Positions 18,438 to 27,069 of a stretch of 64,000 bases of DNA are shown piece after piece (within the stretch, counting starts at the first letter, position 1; each line of letters starts with the position of its first letter). Below the pieces are notes generated by a model. That model made no database searches. It was not told where the DNA came from and saw nothing but the letters and a program-made list of their open reading frames with translations. This DNA comes from Paenibacillus foliorum. Its GTDB lineage: Bacteria > Bacillota > Bacilli > Paenibacillales > NBRC-103111. The translations under genes and the position numbers were made by a program. Where the stretch lies: the NCBI RefSeq assembly GCF_013141765.1, contig NZ_WHOD01000119.1, forward strand, positions 1-64,000, in the 5' to 3' direction.

Positions 18438-18821
18438 TTACATAACAGTGGAATGAATTTCTTCTTTTAGAACGCTTATGACTCGGTTGTTTTCACCCAT
18501 AATTGCGATTTGAGGATGATGCTTTCTTGCTTCTTCATCTGTCATCATCACGTAAGATAAAATAATAACCGTATCTCCAACATGAACCATTCTGGCTGCA
18601 GCACCATTTAAACAAATAACGCCTGAACCGCGCGGGCCTGGTATAACGTAGGTCTCAAACCTAGCACCATTGTTATTATTGACAATCTGGACTTTTTCAT
18701 TAGGCAGCATATCTATCATATCAATGAGGTCCTCATCAATGGTAATACTACCTACATAATTAAGGTTAGCCTCCGTTACTGTAGCGCGGTGGATTTTGGA
18801 TTTAAGCATCGTTCTGAACAT
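18438..18821 (-). CDS. panD: Aspartate 1-decarboxylase
   Basis: The 127-residue pyruvoyl enzyme makes beta-alanine from aspartate for pantothenate. The self-processing site is YVGS (Gly-Ser) near residue 28, and the signature NNNNGARFETYVIPGPRGSG and CLNGAAARMV follow. An SD, GGGAGG, lies 7 nt before the ATG. It is the last pan gene here, in the same order as B. subtilis panBCD. Its leader contains two copies of a palindrome seen elsewhere in the window. Confidence 0.97.
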   Translation of the reverse strand: MFRTMLKSKIHRATVTEANLNYVGSITIDEDLIDMIDMLPNEKVQIVNNNNGARFETYVIPGPRGSGVICLNGAAARMVHVGDTVIILSYVMMTDEEARKHHPQIAIMGENNRVISVLKEEIHSTVM

Positions 18822-18830
18822 AGAATTTCC

Positions 18831-18897
18831 TCCCTAGAGTTTTCATTTGAAAACTTTCTTCGTAAGTGTTACTTTTAGTAGTTTTCGCAAGAAAACT
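18831..18897. repeat. Two AGTTTTC hairpins before panD (palindrome family copy 1)
   Basis: AGTTTTC-attt-GAAAACT (18838-18855) and AGTTTTC-gcaa-GAAAACT (18880-18897) flank TTCGTAAGTG. The first hairpin abuts the panD Shine-Dalgarno. Similar structures occur before bshA, the DUF2487 gene and the gene starting at 56926. Confidence 0.65.
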
Positions 18898-18909
18898 TTT
18901 TCCTTATGC

Positions 18910-19776
18910 TTATTTAAGACGAATAATTACATTGTCTATTAAACGTGTTTTGCCGAATTTTACCGCCAAGGCTATAATAATCTGCTCCGTATCTTTCAAG
19001 CTGCTTACAGTTTCCAAAGAAGGGTAGGCTAATATCTCCACATAATCAATAACAGCTAGCGGCGCTTGCCGTATAGTTTGGGATAGGGTCTCTATAAGCG
19101 ACATCACATCCACTTCACCGTTTTGTTCACGAATCAAACCTTCAGCCAGCTTTAACGAAGCCGAAAGTACTAGTGCCTGCTCACGTTCCTCAGGCAGCAA
19201 ATAAACATTGCGGGAGCTCATAGCCAAGCCGTCGCTCTCTCTTAGAATGGGACACGGCACAATCTCTACTGGCATATTTAAATCGTTCACCATCTGATTA
19301 ATGACAGCAATTTGCTGTGCATCCTTCAGACCAAAGTATGCTGCATCAGGCTGAACGATATTAAACAATTTACTAACAATAGTCCCCACTCCATCAAAAT
19401 GTCCTGGACGCGATGCTCCACATAGCCTATCCGTTATCTGGGACACCGTAATGATGGTTTTAGTTGGCTGCGGGTACATTTCGTCAACTGATGGTAAAAA
19501 TACGATATCCGTTCCCACTGCTTTTGCTACAGCAAGATCCCCCTCTTCATTGCGAGGATATTTATCAAAATCCTCATTTGGACCAAACTGAAGTGGATTG
19601 ACAAAGATACTTAAAATAACCAAATCGCATTGTCTGCGAGCTGCTTCCAGTAGGCTGGCATGTCCTTTATGAAGAAATCCCATTGTTGGAACAAACCCGA
19701 TTCTTATACCGGGATGGTTAATTTTTGCTTGTTTAACTGCCGCGCGAAGTTCATTAATGTTATGGATAGTTTGCAT
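18910..19776 (-). CDS. panC: Pantothenate synthetase (pantoate-beta-alanine ligase)
   Basis: The 288-residue ATP-dependent ligase joins pantoate and beta-alanine. The HIGH-like motif is in VPTMGFLHKGHASLL, then SIFVNPLQFGPNEDFDKYPR, FGLKDAQQIAVI and the KMSKS-like DGLAMSSRNVYL. It lies 12 bp downstream of panB with the SD AGGAGG, so it is cotranscribed. Confidence 0.97.
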   Translation of the reverse strand: MQTIHNINELRAAVKQAKINHPGIRIGFVPTMGFLHKGHASLLEAARRQCDLVILSIFVNPLQFGPNEDFDKYPRNEEGDLAVAKAVGTDIVFLPSVDEMYPQPTKTIITVSQITDRLCGASRPGHFDGVGTIVSKLFNIVQPDAAYFGLKDAQQIAVINQMVNDLNMPVEIVPCPILRESDGLAMSSRNVYLLPEEREQALVLSASLKLAEGLIREQNGEVDVMSLIETLSQTIRQAPLAVIDYVEILAYPSLETVSSLKDTEQIIIALAVKFGKTRLIDNVIIRLK

Positions 19777-19788
19777 AGTAGGATCCTC

Positions 19789-20646
19789 CTATTTCTTAGC
19801 GCTGCCATATAAAGCCCCTGCAACCTCATCCTCCATTAGGAACGCATGCTCCTTTGTTGGAAAGGTACGGCTCTTCACCTCATTGACATATTGCTTTAAG
19901 CCGTTTCTAATTAAGCTGCCGGCATCCGCATAGGTTTTAACGAACCGTTTGGGCGCCAAATCAGAGCCATAGCCAAGTGCATCATGAAAAACAAGCACCT
20001 GCCCATCACAGCGCGGTCCTGCACCAATTCCGATGGTAGGGATCGACAGCTGCTCCGTAATGTGCGCGGCTAGCTGCTCTGTAACCAACTCCAGTACTAT
20101 TGCGTAAGCTCCTGCCTGTTCTAATGCTTTTGCATCATCAAGCAGCTGCTGTGCTTGCGCTGAATTTTTACCCTGGATTTTGTAGCCGCCTATTTGATGA
20201 ATCGATTGTGGAGTTAAGCCAAGATGACCCATTACCGGTATTCCTGCCATTGTACAGGCTCTTACGGCATCAGCAATTTCGCGTCCACCTTCCATTTTAA
20301 TTGACTTCGCCAAACCCTCCTGCATAATACGCGCCGCGTTGTGTAAAGTCTGATCGATACTGCCATGATAAGTCATAAAGGGCATATCCGTAATAATAAA
20401 AGTTGACTGAGCCGCTCTTACTACTGAACGTGTATGGTAAATCATATCATCGAGCGTAACCGGAATAGTCGAGTCATAGCCTAGCACAACATTTCCTAAT
20501 GAATCCCCGACCAATATAGCATCAACTCCCGCTTCCTCTGCTAACATGGCTGAAGGATAGTCATAAGCTGTAATAACGGAGATGGGATTGCCGGTTTCCT
20601 TCATTCTTCTTAACTTGGCGGTCGTGGCCGCTTTGCGCTGTTCCAT
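19789..20646 (-). CDS. panB: 3-methyl-2-oxobutanoate hydroxymethyltransferase (ketopantoate synthase)
   Basis: The 285-residue TIM-barrel enzyme transfers a hydroxymethyl group from methylene-tetrahydrofolate to ketoisovalerate, the first committed step to pantothenate. Motifs are VSVITAYDYPSAMLAEEAG, VGDSLGNVVLGYDSTIPVT (Mg ligands), GHLGLTPQ and IGIGAGPRCDGQVLV. It is the first gene of panBCD, and a leader of about 250 nt with structured elements and a terminator lies between its promoter and the start. Confidence 0.97.
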   Translation of the reverse strand: MEQRKAATTAKLRRMKETGNPISVITAYDYPSAMLAEEAGVDAILVGDSLGNVVLGYDSTIPVTLDDMIYHTRSVVRAAQSTFIITDMPFMTYHGSIDQTLHNAARIMQEGLAKSIKMEGGREIADAVRACTMAGIPVMGHLGLTPQSIHQIGGYKIQGKNSAQAQQLLDDAKALEQAGAYAIVLELVTEQLAAHITEQLSIPTIGIGAGPRCDGQVLVFHDALGYGSDLAPKRFVKTYADAGSLIRNGLKQYVNEVKSRTFPTKEHAFLMEDEVAGALYGSAKK

Positions 20647-20690
20647 TCATGCACCAGCCTTTCTAATGTTTAGTTGTGCTCTTAGTATGA

Positions 20691-20898
20691 ACAAAAAAAA
20701 CCTTTTAGCCCCTAGGAGCGAAAAGGTTCACATGTTAAAAAAATCATATGATCCTTCTGTCTCGGTCCGTTAGGCTCAGAGCAGAATCCGACATACTTAC
20801 AAGCATGGGTCGTATTAAGTTCGTGCAAATTCGAATAAATCAGATAAATAAAGTTACATTCGAGTGCAGTTCCTAGCGGATACCACCTCAGATGTAAC
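20691..20898 (-). ncRNA. Structured panB leader, candidate pan-motif RNA with terminator
   Basis: The RNA from about 20895 folds into a first stem-loop closed by GTTACAT/ATGTAAC (20853-20898), then a second with TCGG/CCGA ends (20762-20791). It ends in a hairpin with AACCTTTT/AAAAGGTT arms followed by eight U (20691-20728), all before panB. The published pan RNA motif is a stem-loop with bulged adenosines, often in tandem, found only upstream of pan genes. The location and tandem layout match; I have not verified the conserved bulges. Transcription attenuation is the likely mode. Confidence 0.6.
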
Positions 20899-20901
20899 CT
20901 T

Positions 20902-20910
20902 ATTATACCA
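20902..20910 (-). promoter_or_regulatory. Extended -10 promoter of the panBCD transcript
   Basis: On the minus strand TGGTATAAT forms a TGn-TATAAT extended -10 (TATAAT at 20902-20907), at the very end of birA. No good -35 is visible, which is common for extended -10 promoters. Start would be near 20895. Confidence 0.55.
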
Positions 20911-20916
20911 AACTTT

Positions 20917-21906
20917 TTATTCTGACGATAGTGGGATAAATTGAATCGTGCCTGAATACCACTTGGTTAATGAACCATCCTCCAATTGCACGATTAAGGC
21001 CCCAGAGTCATCCAGGCTAATAGCAATACCTTCTACCAGCCCTTGCGTTGATTGATTACGCACCTTACGGTTCAGAGATACGCTAAGTGCCTCCCACAGC
21101 AGTTTGATAGGTCCGAATCCTTGACTATGAAACAACTCGTAAAGTGTCTCCAACTCCTCCAAAAACCGGCATAACAGCTCTGTACGGTCAACAACATGGC
21201 CGGACTCGATCTGTAGTGAGGTTGCTATTGCTTTAAGCTCTTCCGAATAATCATCCTCGCCTAAGTTAGCGCTTATACCTACTCCCACGATTACATACAG
21301 AGGCTTCTCGTCCTCTGCAATGGATTCGGAGAGAATGCCGCTGATTTTCTTTCCATCAATTAATAAATCATTCGGCCACTTAATTCCAGCAGGAAGCGAA
21401 GTAACCTGACGAATTGCACGGCACAAGGCAACAGCTATCAATAAAGTTAGCTGAGGGGCGAACTGAAGCGGAATTCGGGGTTTCAGGATCATACTCGTCC
21501 AAATACCCTTTCCTTTGGGGGAATGCCATTTACGGCCCATTCTACCTCGCCCTTCTGTTTGCTGCTCGGCAATGACCAGTGTTCCCTCCTCTGCTCCTTG
21601 TCGTGCTAACTCATGGGCTTTCGTTTGTGTTGAACCTAACTGTTCATAATAATGGATGTTGCGTCCGAACACCTTGGTCTTTAATTGCTTTTCAATCGAG
21701 ATAAGCTCCAGTTTATCCGGTTTTTCAACGAGACGATAACCTTTACGCGATACCGCTTCAAAAACATAACCTGCACTACGGAGCTTTTCAACATGCTTCC
21801 AAATCGCTGTACGGCTGCATTGCAAGGTGGAGCTTAACTCTTCGCCTGATACGAAAGCTCCCTCTTTCTCCTCAAAGAGCCGCACCAATTGTTCACTTAT
21901 GTTCAT
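20917..21906 (-). CDS. birA: Biotin-protein ligase / biotin operon repressor
   Basis: Start at MNISEQLVRLF, preceded by AGGAAAG; the frame overlaps the end of cca by 14 bp. The 329 residues have an N-terminal winged helix (EELSSTLQCSRTAIWKHVEKLRSAGY, about 18-50), then the ligase core with EQQTEGRGRMGRKWHSPKGKGIWTS (biotinyl-AMP loop) and IKWPNDLLIDGKKISGILSE, and a C-terminal SH3-like domain. It biotinylates the carboxylase carrier protein and, with the HTH present, probably represses biotin genes. Confidence 0.95.
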   Translation of the reverse strand: MNISEQLVRLFEEKEGAFVSGEELSSTLQCSRTAIWKHVEKLRSAGYVFEAVSRKGYRLVEKPDKLELISIEKQLKTKVFGRNIHYYEQLGSTQTKAHELARQGAEEGTLVIAEQQTEGRGRMGRKWHSPKGKGIWTSMILKPRIPLQFAPQLTLLIAVALCRAIRQVTSLPAGIKWPNDLLIDGKKISGILSESIAEDEKPLYVIVGVGISANLGEDDYSEELKAIATSLQIESGHVVDRTELLCRFLEELETLYELFHSQGFGPIKLLWEALSVSLNRKVRNQSTQGLVEGIAISLDDSGALIVQLEDGSLTKWYSGTIQFIPLSSE

Positions 21907-23194
21907 GTGCACCACTTTCCTGCTGAATGATGCTTTCATAGAAACGTTCAGCTTCAGCTAACAATAAATCACTCTCATTGGCCAATCGTTTCAGCGCTGT
22001 TTCACGGAGCAAGTGGGCGAGCACTTTAGATACCCAAGGACCAGCCGGTTTGGATAGACGAGCAAGAAGCTCACGCCCGCCCAAGTCAAGCTCTTCTAAG
22101 CTGTGTACGGGCATATCTTTCAACCAGGTCAATCCGCAAGTAATTAAACTCTTGCTCCATTTATCAGCTACACCCAATTCGGTAAGCACCCCAGGTGAAG
22201 CTTGGAGAATTTGATGCAGCCCAACTATCGATTCCTGTCCGTATGAAATCACCGTTAGCTTCCAAGCTTGCTGCAAACCATCCTCATTGGGTTCTAAAGC
22301 AAGCTGACGGCTCAGCTCATGTGCTGCAGCTATTACCTGTCGCACCTGCTCAACCTGCTGCTTAGAAAAAGTCAGCGCTCTTAGCTCTTGTTCCGTTTCA
22401 GCAGCACTGACCCCCATGGACAAATACAGATAGGCCCATTTGAGAAGCGGATCATTGAGGGTGCTCCAGTCTCCAGAGAGCTTCTCCTGGTTCAAATCAG
22501 CCAGCCTTAGACTCTGTTTGACATAATCGAGAAGCCGGCTGCCCTCGAGCAGTTGGACTGCGTGAGCAGGAGCTGCTTCAGCAATCATACGCTCCAGCTC
22601 CATACGTACACGTTCCATGGCAATATGTTCTAGCAGCGGCGCTTGCTTAAGCAGTGCGAGCCACGTTTGATTTTCGATCTCAAGACCATATTGCGACGCG
22701 AACCGAATGCAGCGAAGCATCCTCAAGGCATCCTCTTGAAATCTTTCATTCGCATCACCCACACAACGCAGCAGGTTCTTCTTCATATCGTTAACCCCAT
22801 CGAAGGGATCAATTAAATGGCCATCAATATCCAATGCCATCGCATTCATAGTAAAATCACGACGGCGTAAATCCTCATACAAGCTATCGATAAATTGAAC
22901 CTCGGTTGGATGGCGAAAATCCTCATAGCCCGACTCCGTACGGAATGTAGTTACTTCAAACAAGCAATCATCCATCCTAACGGACACCGTTCCGTGTTGA
23001 AGTCCCGTTGGAATGGTTCGTTGAAATAATTGCTGTACCTGCTCCGGTTTAGCTGCTGTGGCGATATCGTAATCCTTTACCGGTCGATTTAACTGCTTAT
23101 CCCGAACACAACCGCCCACCATATATGCTTCATAGCCATGTTCCAACAGCTTTCGTATCACTTTTTTCGCTTTTCTTTCCAGGTCCTGCGTCAT
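21893..23194 (-). CDS. cca: CCA-adding tRNA nucleotidyltransferase
   Basis: Start chosen at the ATG of MTQDLERK, with AAAGGTG as SD; the upstream GTG lies inside the SD. The 433 residues include the nucleotidyltransferase motif VGGCVRDKQLNRPVKDYDIA, RRDFTMNAMALD, and ERFQEDALRMLRCIRFASQYG. It adds or repairs the CCA end of tRNAs. The order bshA-cca-birA is the same as in B. subtilis. Confidence 0.96.
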   Translation of the reverse strand: MTQDLERKAKKVIRKLLEHGYEAYMVGGCVRDKQLNRPVKDYDIATAAKPEQVQQLFQRTIPTGLQHGTVSVRMDDCLFEVTTFRTESGYEDFRHPTEVQFIDSLYEDLRRRDFTMNAMALDIDGHLIDPFDGVNDMKKNLLRCVGDANERFQEDALRMLRCIRFASQYGLEIENQTWLALLKQAPLLEHIAMERVRMELERMIAEAAPAHAVQLLEGSRLLDYVKQSLRLADLNQEKLSGDWSTLNDPLLKWAYLYLSMGVSAAETEQELRALTFSKQQVEQVRQVIAAAHELSRQLALEPNEDGLQQAWKLTVISYGQESIVGLHQILQASPGVLTELGVADKWSKSLITCGLTWLKDMPVHSLEELDLGGRELLARLSKPAGPWVSKVLAHLLRETALKRLANESDLLLAEAERFYESIIQQESGAHEHK

Positions 23195-23207
23195 AACCAT
23201 CACCTTT

Positions 23208-24377
23208 TTAACAATTCAATGGTTTTAATTTAAGTTCTTCAGGCAAAGGCAACCCTAGCACGCGGTAATATATCTCTTCATATTGGCGTGTAATAACGTC
23301 ATTACAGAATGTGAACCGAGCACGGTGCAAGCATGCCTCAGTCATTTTTTCATATAAGGCTGCATCTGTTAATAACATTTTCGTATAATGAGCCATCTGA
23401 TCCACATCACCGATTTCTGCTAAAAAGCCACTTTCCCCATGAGTAATCAATTCAGGAATGCCGCCTGCGTCAGATGCTACAGTTGGAACTCCGCATGCCA
23501 TAGCTTCCAGAGCAACCAAGCCAAAGCTTTCCTTCTCAGAAGGTAAAAGCATAACATCGGACAAAGATAACAATTGAGCCACATCGTCCTGTTTGCCACA
23601 GAAAGTCACCCGATCGAGCAACCCCTTCTCTTTAACTTTGCAAAGCACCTTGGACAGCTCAGGGCCTTCACCCACAAACAACAGCCTAGACGGGACATCT
23701 TTACTTACACGGTCAAAAATTTCAACCACATCTGTAACCCGTTTAACTGGCCTAAAGTTGGAAATATGTATCAAAATCTTCTCATCAGGGTGAGCAAATT
23801 CCTTACGCAGTGCGGTAATTTCCCGAGGGTAGTACACCCTTTTATCAACAAAGTTATAAGATAAATCGATCGGCTTATCAATATCTAACAGACTACGAGT
23901 TTCATTAATTAAATCCTTCGAAACGGCTGTAACTGCATCGCTTTTATTAATGGCAAAACGGATCAAATCGCTTAAAGATTCATCCTGTGCGAGAACGGTA
24001 ATATCCGTACCATGCAGCGTCGTTACTACTTTCAATCGATCGCCAACCATTTGCTTGGCTAAAATTGCACATACTGCATGGGGGATCGCATAATGTACAT
24101 GAAGTAAATCAAGCTCCTCCAGCTGAGCAACCTGTGCAAGCTTACTAGCAAGTGATAAATCATAGGGAGGATATTTAAATACATAATAGTCATTCACTTC
24201 AACTTCATGATAAAAAATATTTTTATCAAATTTACCTAAACGGAAGGGCATACTGTGCGTTATAAAATGAACCTCATGTCCTTTTTCCGCAAGCAGCTTG
24301 CCCAATTCCGTCGCTACAACTCCAGAGCCGCCAAGGGTTGGATAACAGGTTATGCCGATTTTTAATCGTTCTTTCAT
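23208..24377 (-). CDS. bshA: N-acetyl-alpha-D-glucosaminyl L-malate synthase (bacillithiol step 1)
   Basis: The 389-residue GT4 glycosyltransferase joins GlcNAc from UDP-GlcNAc to L-malate. Visible are the N-terminal CYPTLGGSGVVATELGKLLAEKGH, HVHYAIPHAV and the C-terminal GT4 signature PSEKESFGLVALEAMACGVPTVASD. It sits 13 bp upstream of cca. The SD AAGGAGGG follows one of the recurring palindrome-like leaders. Confidence 0.95.
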   Translation of the reverse strand: MKERLKIGITCYPTLGGSGVVATELGKLLAEKGHEVHFITHSMPFRLGKFDKNIFYHEVEVNDYYVFKYPPYDLSLASKLAQVAQLEELDLLHVHYAIPHAVCAILAKQMVGDRLKVVTTLHGTDITVLAQDESLSDLIRFAINKSDAVTAVSKDLINETRSLLDIDKPIDLSYNFVDKRVYYPREITALRKEFAHPDEKILIHISNFRPVKRVTDVVEIFDRVSKDVPSRLLFVGEGPELSKVLCKVKEKGLLDRVTFCGKQDDVAQLLSLSDVMLLPSEKESFGLVALEAMACGVPTVASDAGGIPELITHGESGFLAEIGDVDQMAHYTKMLLTDAALYEKMTEACLHRARFTFCNDVITRQYEEIYYRVLGLPLPEELKLKPLNC

Positions 24378-24383
24378 TGGGCT

Positions 24384-24420
24384 CCCTCCTTAGGGTTTTC
24401 GTCTGTAAACTTATTACAAG
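24384..24420. repeat. Degenerate palindrome before bshA (family copy 2)
   Basis: The leader reads, on the minus strand, AAGTTTACAGACGAAAAC followed by CCTAAGGAGG. This is a worn version of the AGTTTTC/GAAAACT hairpin that abuts the SD in the other copies. Confidence 0.4.
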
Positions 24421-24439
24421 CCTTATTTTCGGCTATGGA

Positions 24440-25138
24440 TTAGAAAAGATTAATCAAATAGGGAAGCTTGCTTACAAAACCTTCTGCGTATGGGAGCATA
24501 TGCTTCTGTCCTAGCATTCTATCCTTAGCTTCCACTCGTTCCAGATAACCTTGATTTAAGGGTGTAACTACAAAGTCATTAGCCGCGCCCACCGCTTCGA
24601 ACTGAGTTCTATACGCCTTCAAAGCTTGCATCTTCACATCATGCGTTCCCGTTATATCAACTAATAAATCGGATTCATAAATATCATTGATAAAATAAAA
24701 GTAAACTTGTTCCACTGTATGAGCTTCTGTCTCGGATTCGTAGCGGCGAAGCTTTGAATTAAAGACAGCTTCCTGAACGAGCTTGCTGCATGCGATGTGA
24801 TCAGGATGCCGATCCTCCCAATAAGGCGCAAAAACAATCCGCGGTTTGTACTTGCGAATCTCCAGGGTTATCTCTTTAATCGATTCAGGACTCATCCAAA
24901 GACCCCGGTCAGGCAGACCGAGATTTGAACGAACAGTTAGACCTAATATCTCGGAAGCCTGAGCCGCTTCTTGCTGACGGATTACAACTGTTCCATTAGA
25001 GGACATTTCCGCTTTGGTCAGATCGCAAATACCTACACGGAGACCAGCAGATGTGTGCTTGTAGATGGTACCCCCCATCCCAATTTCCGCATCATCCGGA
25101 TGCGCTCCGAAAACAAGAATATCAAGCCGCTCGCTCAT
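24440..25138 (-). CDS. bshB1: N-acetylglucosaminyl-malate deacetylase (bacillithiol step 2)
   Basis: The 232-residue LmbE/PIG-L zinc deacetylase removes acetate from GlcNAc-malate. The zinc site is formed by GAHPDDAEIGMGG near the start and DRHPDHIACSKLV near residue 110. It overlaps the mgsA stop by 4 bp (ATGA) and precedes bshA, the same order as B. subtilis. Confidence 0.96.
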   Translation of the reverse strand: MSERLDILVFGAHPDDAEIGMGGTIYKHTSAGLRVGICDLTKAEMSSNGTVVIRQQEAAQASEILGLTVRSNLGLPDRGLWMSPESIKEITLEIRKYKPRIVFAPYWEDRHPDHIACSKLVQEAVFNSKLRRYESETEAHTVEQVYFYFINDIYESDLLVDITGTHDVKMQALKAYRTQFEAVGAANDFVVTPLNQGYLERVEAKDRMLGQKHMLPYAEGFVSKLPYLINLF

Positions 25139-25554
25139 TCTGTCTCACCTTGCTTATATTTATGTACGAGTTCTCTCCATGCAAAATCTCCGCGATCCAA
25201 TGCTTTCACCAATATTTCTGCTGTAGCAATATTGGTTGCTACAGGAATCCCCTGAACATCGCATAAACGAAGCAAGGCTATAATATCTGGCTCATGTGGC
25301 TGTGCCATTAATGGGTCACGTAAGAAAATGATTAAATCCAGCTCATTGGTCGCTACCATAGCTCCAATCTGCTGGTCGCCGCCAAGCGGCCCAGACATAT
25401 ACCGGTGAACTAGAAGCTCGGTACTGTCCATAATTCGAGAACCCGTTGTACCCGTAGCGTATAATTGATGATGCTTAAATACCTGCTCATAAGCTATGAC
25501 GAAATTTACCATTTCTTCTTTTTTACGATCATGTGCGATTAATGCAATTTTCAT
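25135..25554 (-). CDS. mgsA: Methylglyoxal synthase
   Basis: The 139-residue enzyme turns dihydroxyacetone phosphate into methylglyoxal and phosphate. Motifs: IALIAHDRKKEEMV at the start, TGTTG, SGPLGGDQQIGAMV with the catalytic aspartate, and FLRDPLMAQPHEPDI. The start at the second ATG is preferred because GAGGGA then has proper spacing. It is translationally coupled to bshB1. Confidence 0.96.
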   Translation of the reverse strand: MKIALIAHDRKKEEMVNFVIAYEQVFKHHQLYATGTTGSRIMDSTELLVHRYMSGPLGGDQQIGAMVATNELDLIIFLRDPLMAQPHEPDIIALLRLCDVQGIPVATNIATAEILVKALDRGDFAWRELVHKYKQGETE

Positions 25555-25604
25555 GGACATCCCTCTGAGCTCCTTTATTATTCTTACCCGATATGCACAT
25601 AGAA

Positions 25605-25628
25605 CAAAAAGCCTTTCTTAGGCTAGTC
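25605..25628 (-). terminator. Weak terminator after dapB
   Basis: AGCCT-5-AGGCT short stem with five U on the minus strand, 17 bp after the dapB stop. The stem is only 5-6 bp, so read-through into mgsA is likely. Confidence 0.4.
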
Positions 25629-25644
25629 CTCGTGACTTTATAAA

Positions 25645-26448
25645 TTAGTCAATAAAATGCTCGAAGCCGTATACAATTCCTGTTAGCTCCATAACCTTCT
25701 TTACAGCAACATTAACGCCTGGCATATAACCTGCTCGGTCATAGGAGTCATGACGAATTTTTAAAGTTTGACCAAAAGCTCCAAATATAACTTCCTGTTG
25801 GGCAAAAACCCCCGGCAAACGTACGCTATGTATTCTAAATCCATTGTATAATCCGCCGCGAGAACCTTCAATTGTTTCTTCTTCACGAGGATTCCCTTGA
25901 CGTAATTCTTGTCGATTCTGAGCTATTAATTCGGCTGTTTTAATTGCTGTCCCTGATGGCGCATCCAGCTTTTGATCACCATGATATTCTATGATTTCCA
26001 GGTTCGGCAAATATTTGGCCGCCTGCGCCGCAAACTTCATCATTAAAATGGCGCCAATAGAGAAGTTGGGAGCGATAATGCCACCTATGCCTTGTTCCTT
26101 ACATTGTTTATCGAAGTTCTCAATATCCTCCGGAGAGAATCCTGTAGTCCCGATCACGGGGCGTACTTTATGCTTAATTGCCAATGCTGTATTGGAAACA
26201 ACGGACTGCGGCGTCGTGAAATCAACCAATACATCAGGTCTAGCTTCCACGAGAGCAAGCTCCAGATCCGTACTTAGCATAACGCCGCATGGTTCCAGCC
26301 CGACAAGTCGACCTGCATCTATCGATAGCTCTGATGAACGGTTCACAGCTGCAACTAGCTGCAAATCAGCATCCTCCAATACCATTTTCACTACTTCTCG
26401 ACCCATACGACCGCTTGCTCCTGCTACTGCCACTCGAATTTGACTCAT
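25645..26448 (-). CDS. dapB: 4-hydroxy-tetrahydrodipicolinate reductase
   Basis: The 267-residue NAD(P)H enzyme of the lysine/diaminopimelate/dipicolinate pathway. Landmarks are the Rossmann start VAVAGASGRMGREV, VDFTTPQ, GTTGFS, the signature IIEYHGDQKLDAPSGTA and RLPGVFAQQEVIFG. The DapB product feeds cell wall and, in spore formers, dipicolinate. The position upstream of mgsA matches B. subtilis. Confidence 0.97.
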   Translation of the reverse strand: MSQIRVAVAGASGRMGREVVKMVLEDADLQLVAAVNRSSELSIDAGRLVGLEPCGVMLSTDLELALVEARPDVLVDFTTPQSVVSNTALAIKHKVRPVIGTTGFSPEDIENFDKQCKEQGIGGIIAPNFSIGAILMMKFAAQAAKYLPNLEIIEYHGDQKLDAPSGTAIKTAELIAQNRQELRQGNPREEETIEGSRGGLYNGFRIHSVRLPGVFAQQEVIFGAFGQTLKIRHDSYDRAGYMPGVNVAVKKVMELTGIVYGFEHFID

Positions 26449-26503
26449 ATTGATTTTCGTTCCCTTCGTCTAAATATCTGCAATTAAACTAATAATTATT
26501 TGA

Positions 26504-27019
26504 TTAAGAGTTCATATATTGTCTGAGCATTAGTTGATATTCTGTTAATAATTGATTCCCTATTTCATGCTGAGGATCCAATATCAACAGTTCTTTAATT
26601 GCCCGAATGGCTTGACTATACTCCTTCAGCCGAGAGTAAGCAAGACCTAATAGCAAGAAAGCATCCGAAGATAAAGAATCAAGCTTAATTGCCTCTCGAA
26701 GCAGCGTTACTGCCATCCAAGACCGCTCCTCAGGTTCATCTATAAAATTTTGCGCCTGTTGGATCAATTCCTTCGCCTGTAAGTGCTGGAAATGAAATCG
26801 ATAATGCTCCTCATCAGGCTCCAGCTTAACTGCTTCCTTGGCGTGCTCAATGGCTTTATTCAGTTTATTACTTCTCGCATACGTGATTGAAAGCTTGTAA
26901 TGGTAGGCAGCATTGTCAGGTGCAATTGCAATTGCCTGCTCGAACCATTCTACAGCTTGTTCAAAATCATGCATTAAAATCGATTCGTATGCCTTCTTAA
27001 TTTGCTCTTCTCCATCCAT
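26504..27019 (-). CDS. Tetratricopeptide repeat protein (171 aa)
   Basis: Start at MDGEEQIKKAY with GGGAGG 8 nt upstream. The protein is built of TPR units: two near the N terminus (AVEWFEQAIAIAPDNAAYHYKLSITYARSNKLNKAIEHAKEAVKLEPDEEHY) and one near the C terminus (DAFLLLGLAYSRLKEYSQAIRAIKELLILDPQ). It is a cytoplasmic scaffold protein with unknown partner. It lies between the MazG-like gene and dapB, where B. subtilis has no gene. Confidence 0.82.
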   Translation of the reverse strand: MDGEEQIKKAYESILMHDFEQAVEWFEQAIAIAPDNAAYHYKLSITYARSNKLNKAIEHAKEAVKLEPDEEHYRFHFQHLQAKELIQQAQNFIDEPEERSWMAVTLLREAIKLDSLSSDAFLLLGLAYSRLKEYSQAIRAIKELLILDPQHEIGNQLLTEYQLMLRQYMNS

Positions 27020-27069
27020 CTGCCCATCCTCCCTCATAACAAAGATGATGGTATAACATATGAATTTTG

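Noticed and set aside
20881..20896. GAGGTGGTATCCGC in the panB leader, similar to the T-box sequence
   Set aside because: It lies at the 5' end of the leader, not just before the terminator, the match to the T-box core is incomplete, and pan genes are not T-box targets.
25991..26443. A 150-aa plus-strand frame opposite dapB
   Set aside because: Antisense shadow of dapB, rich in Ser/Thr/Pro from reversed codons, no SD.
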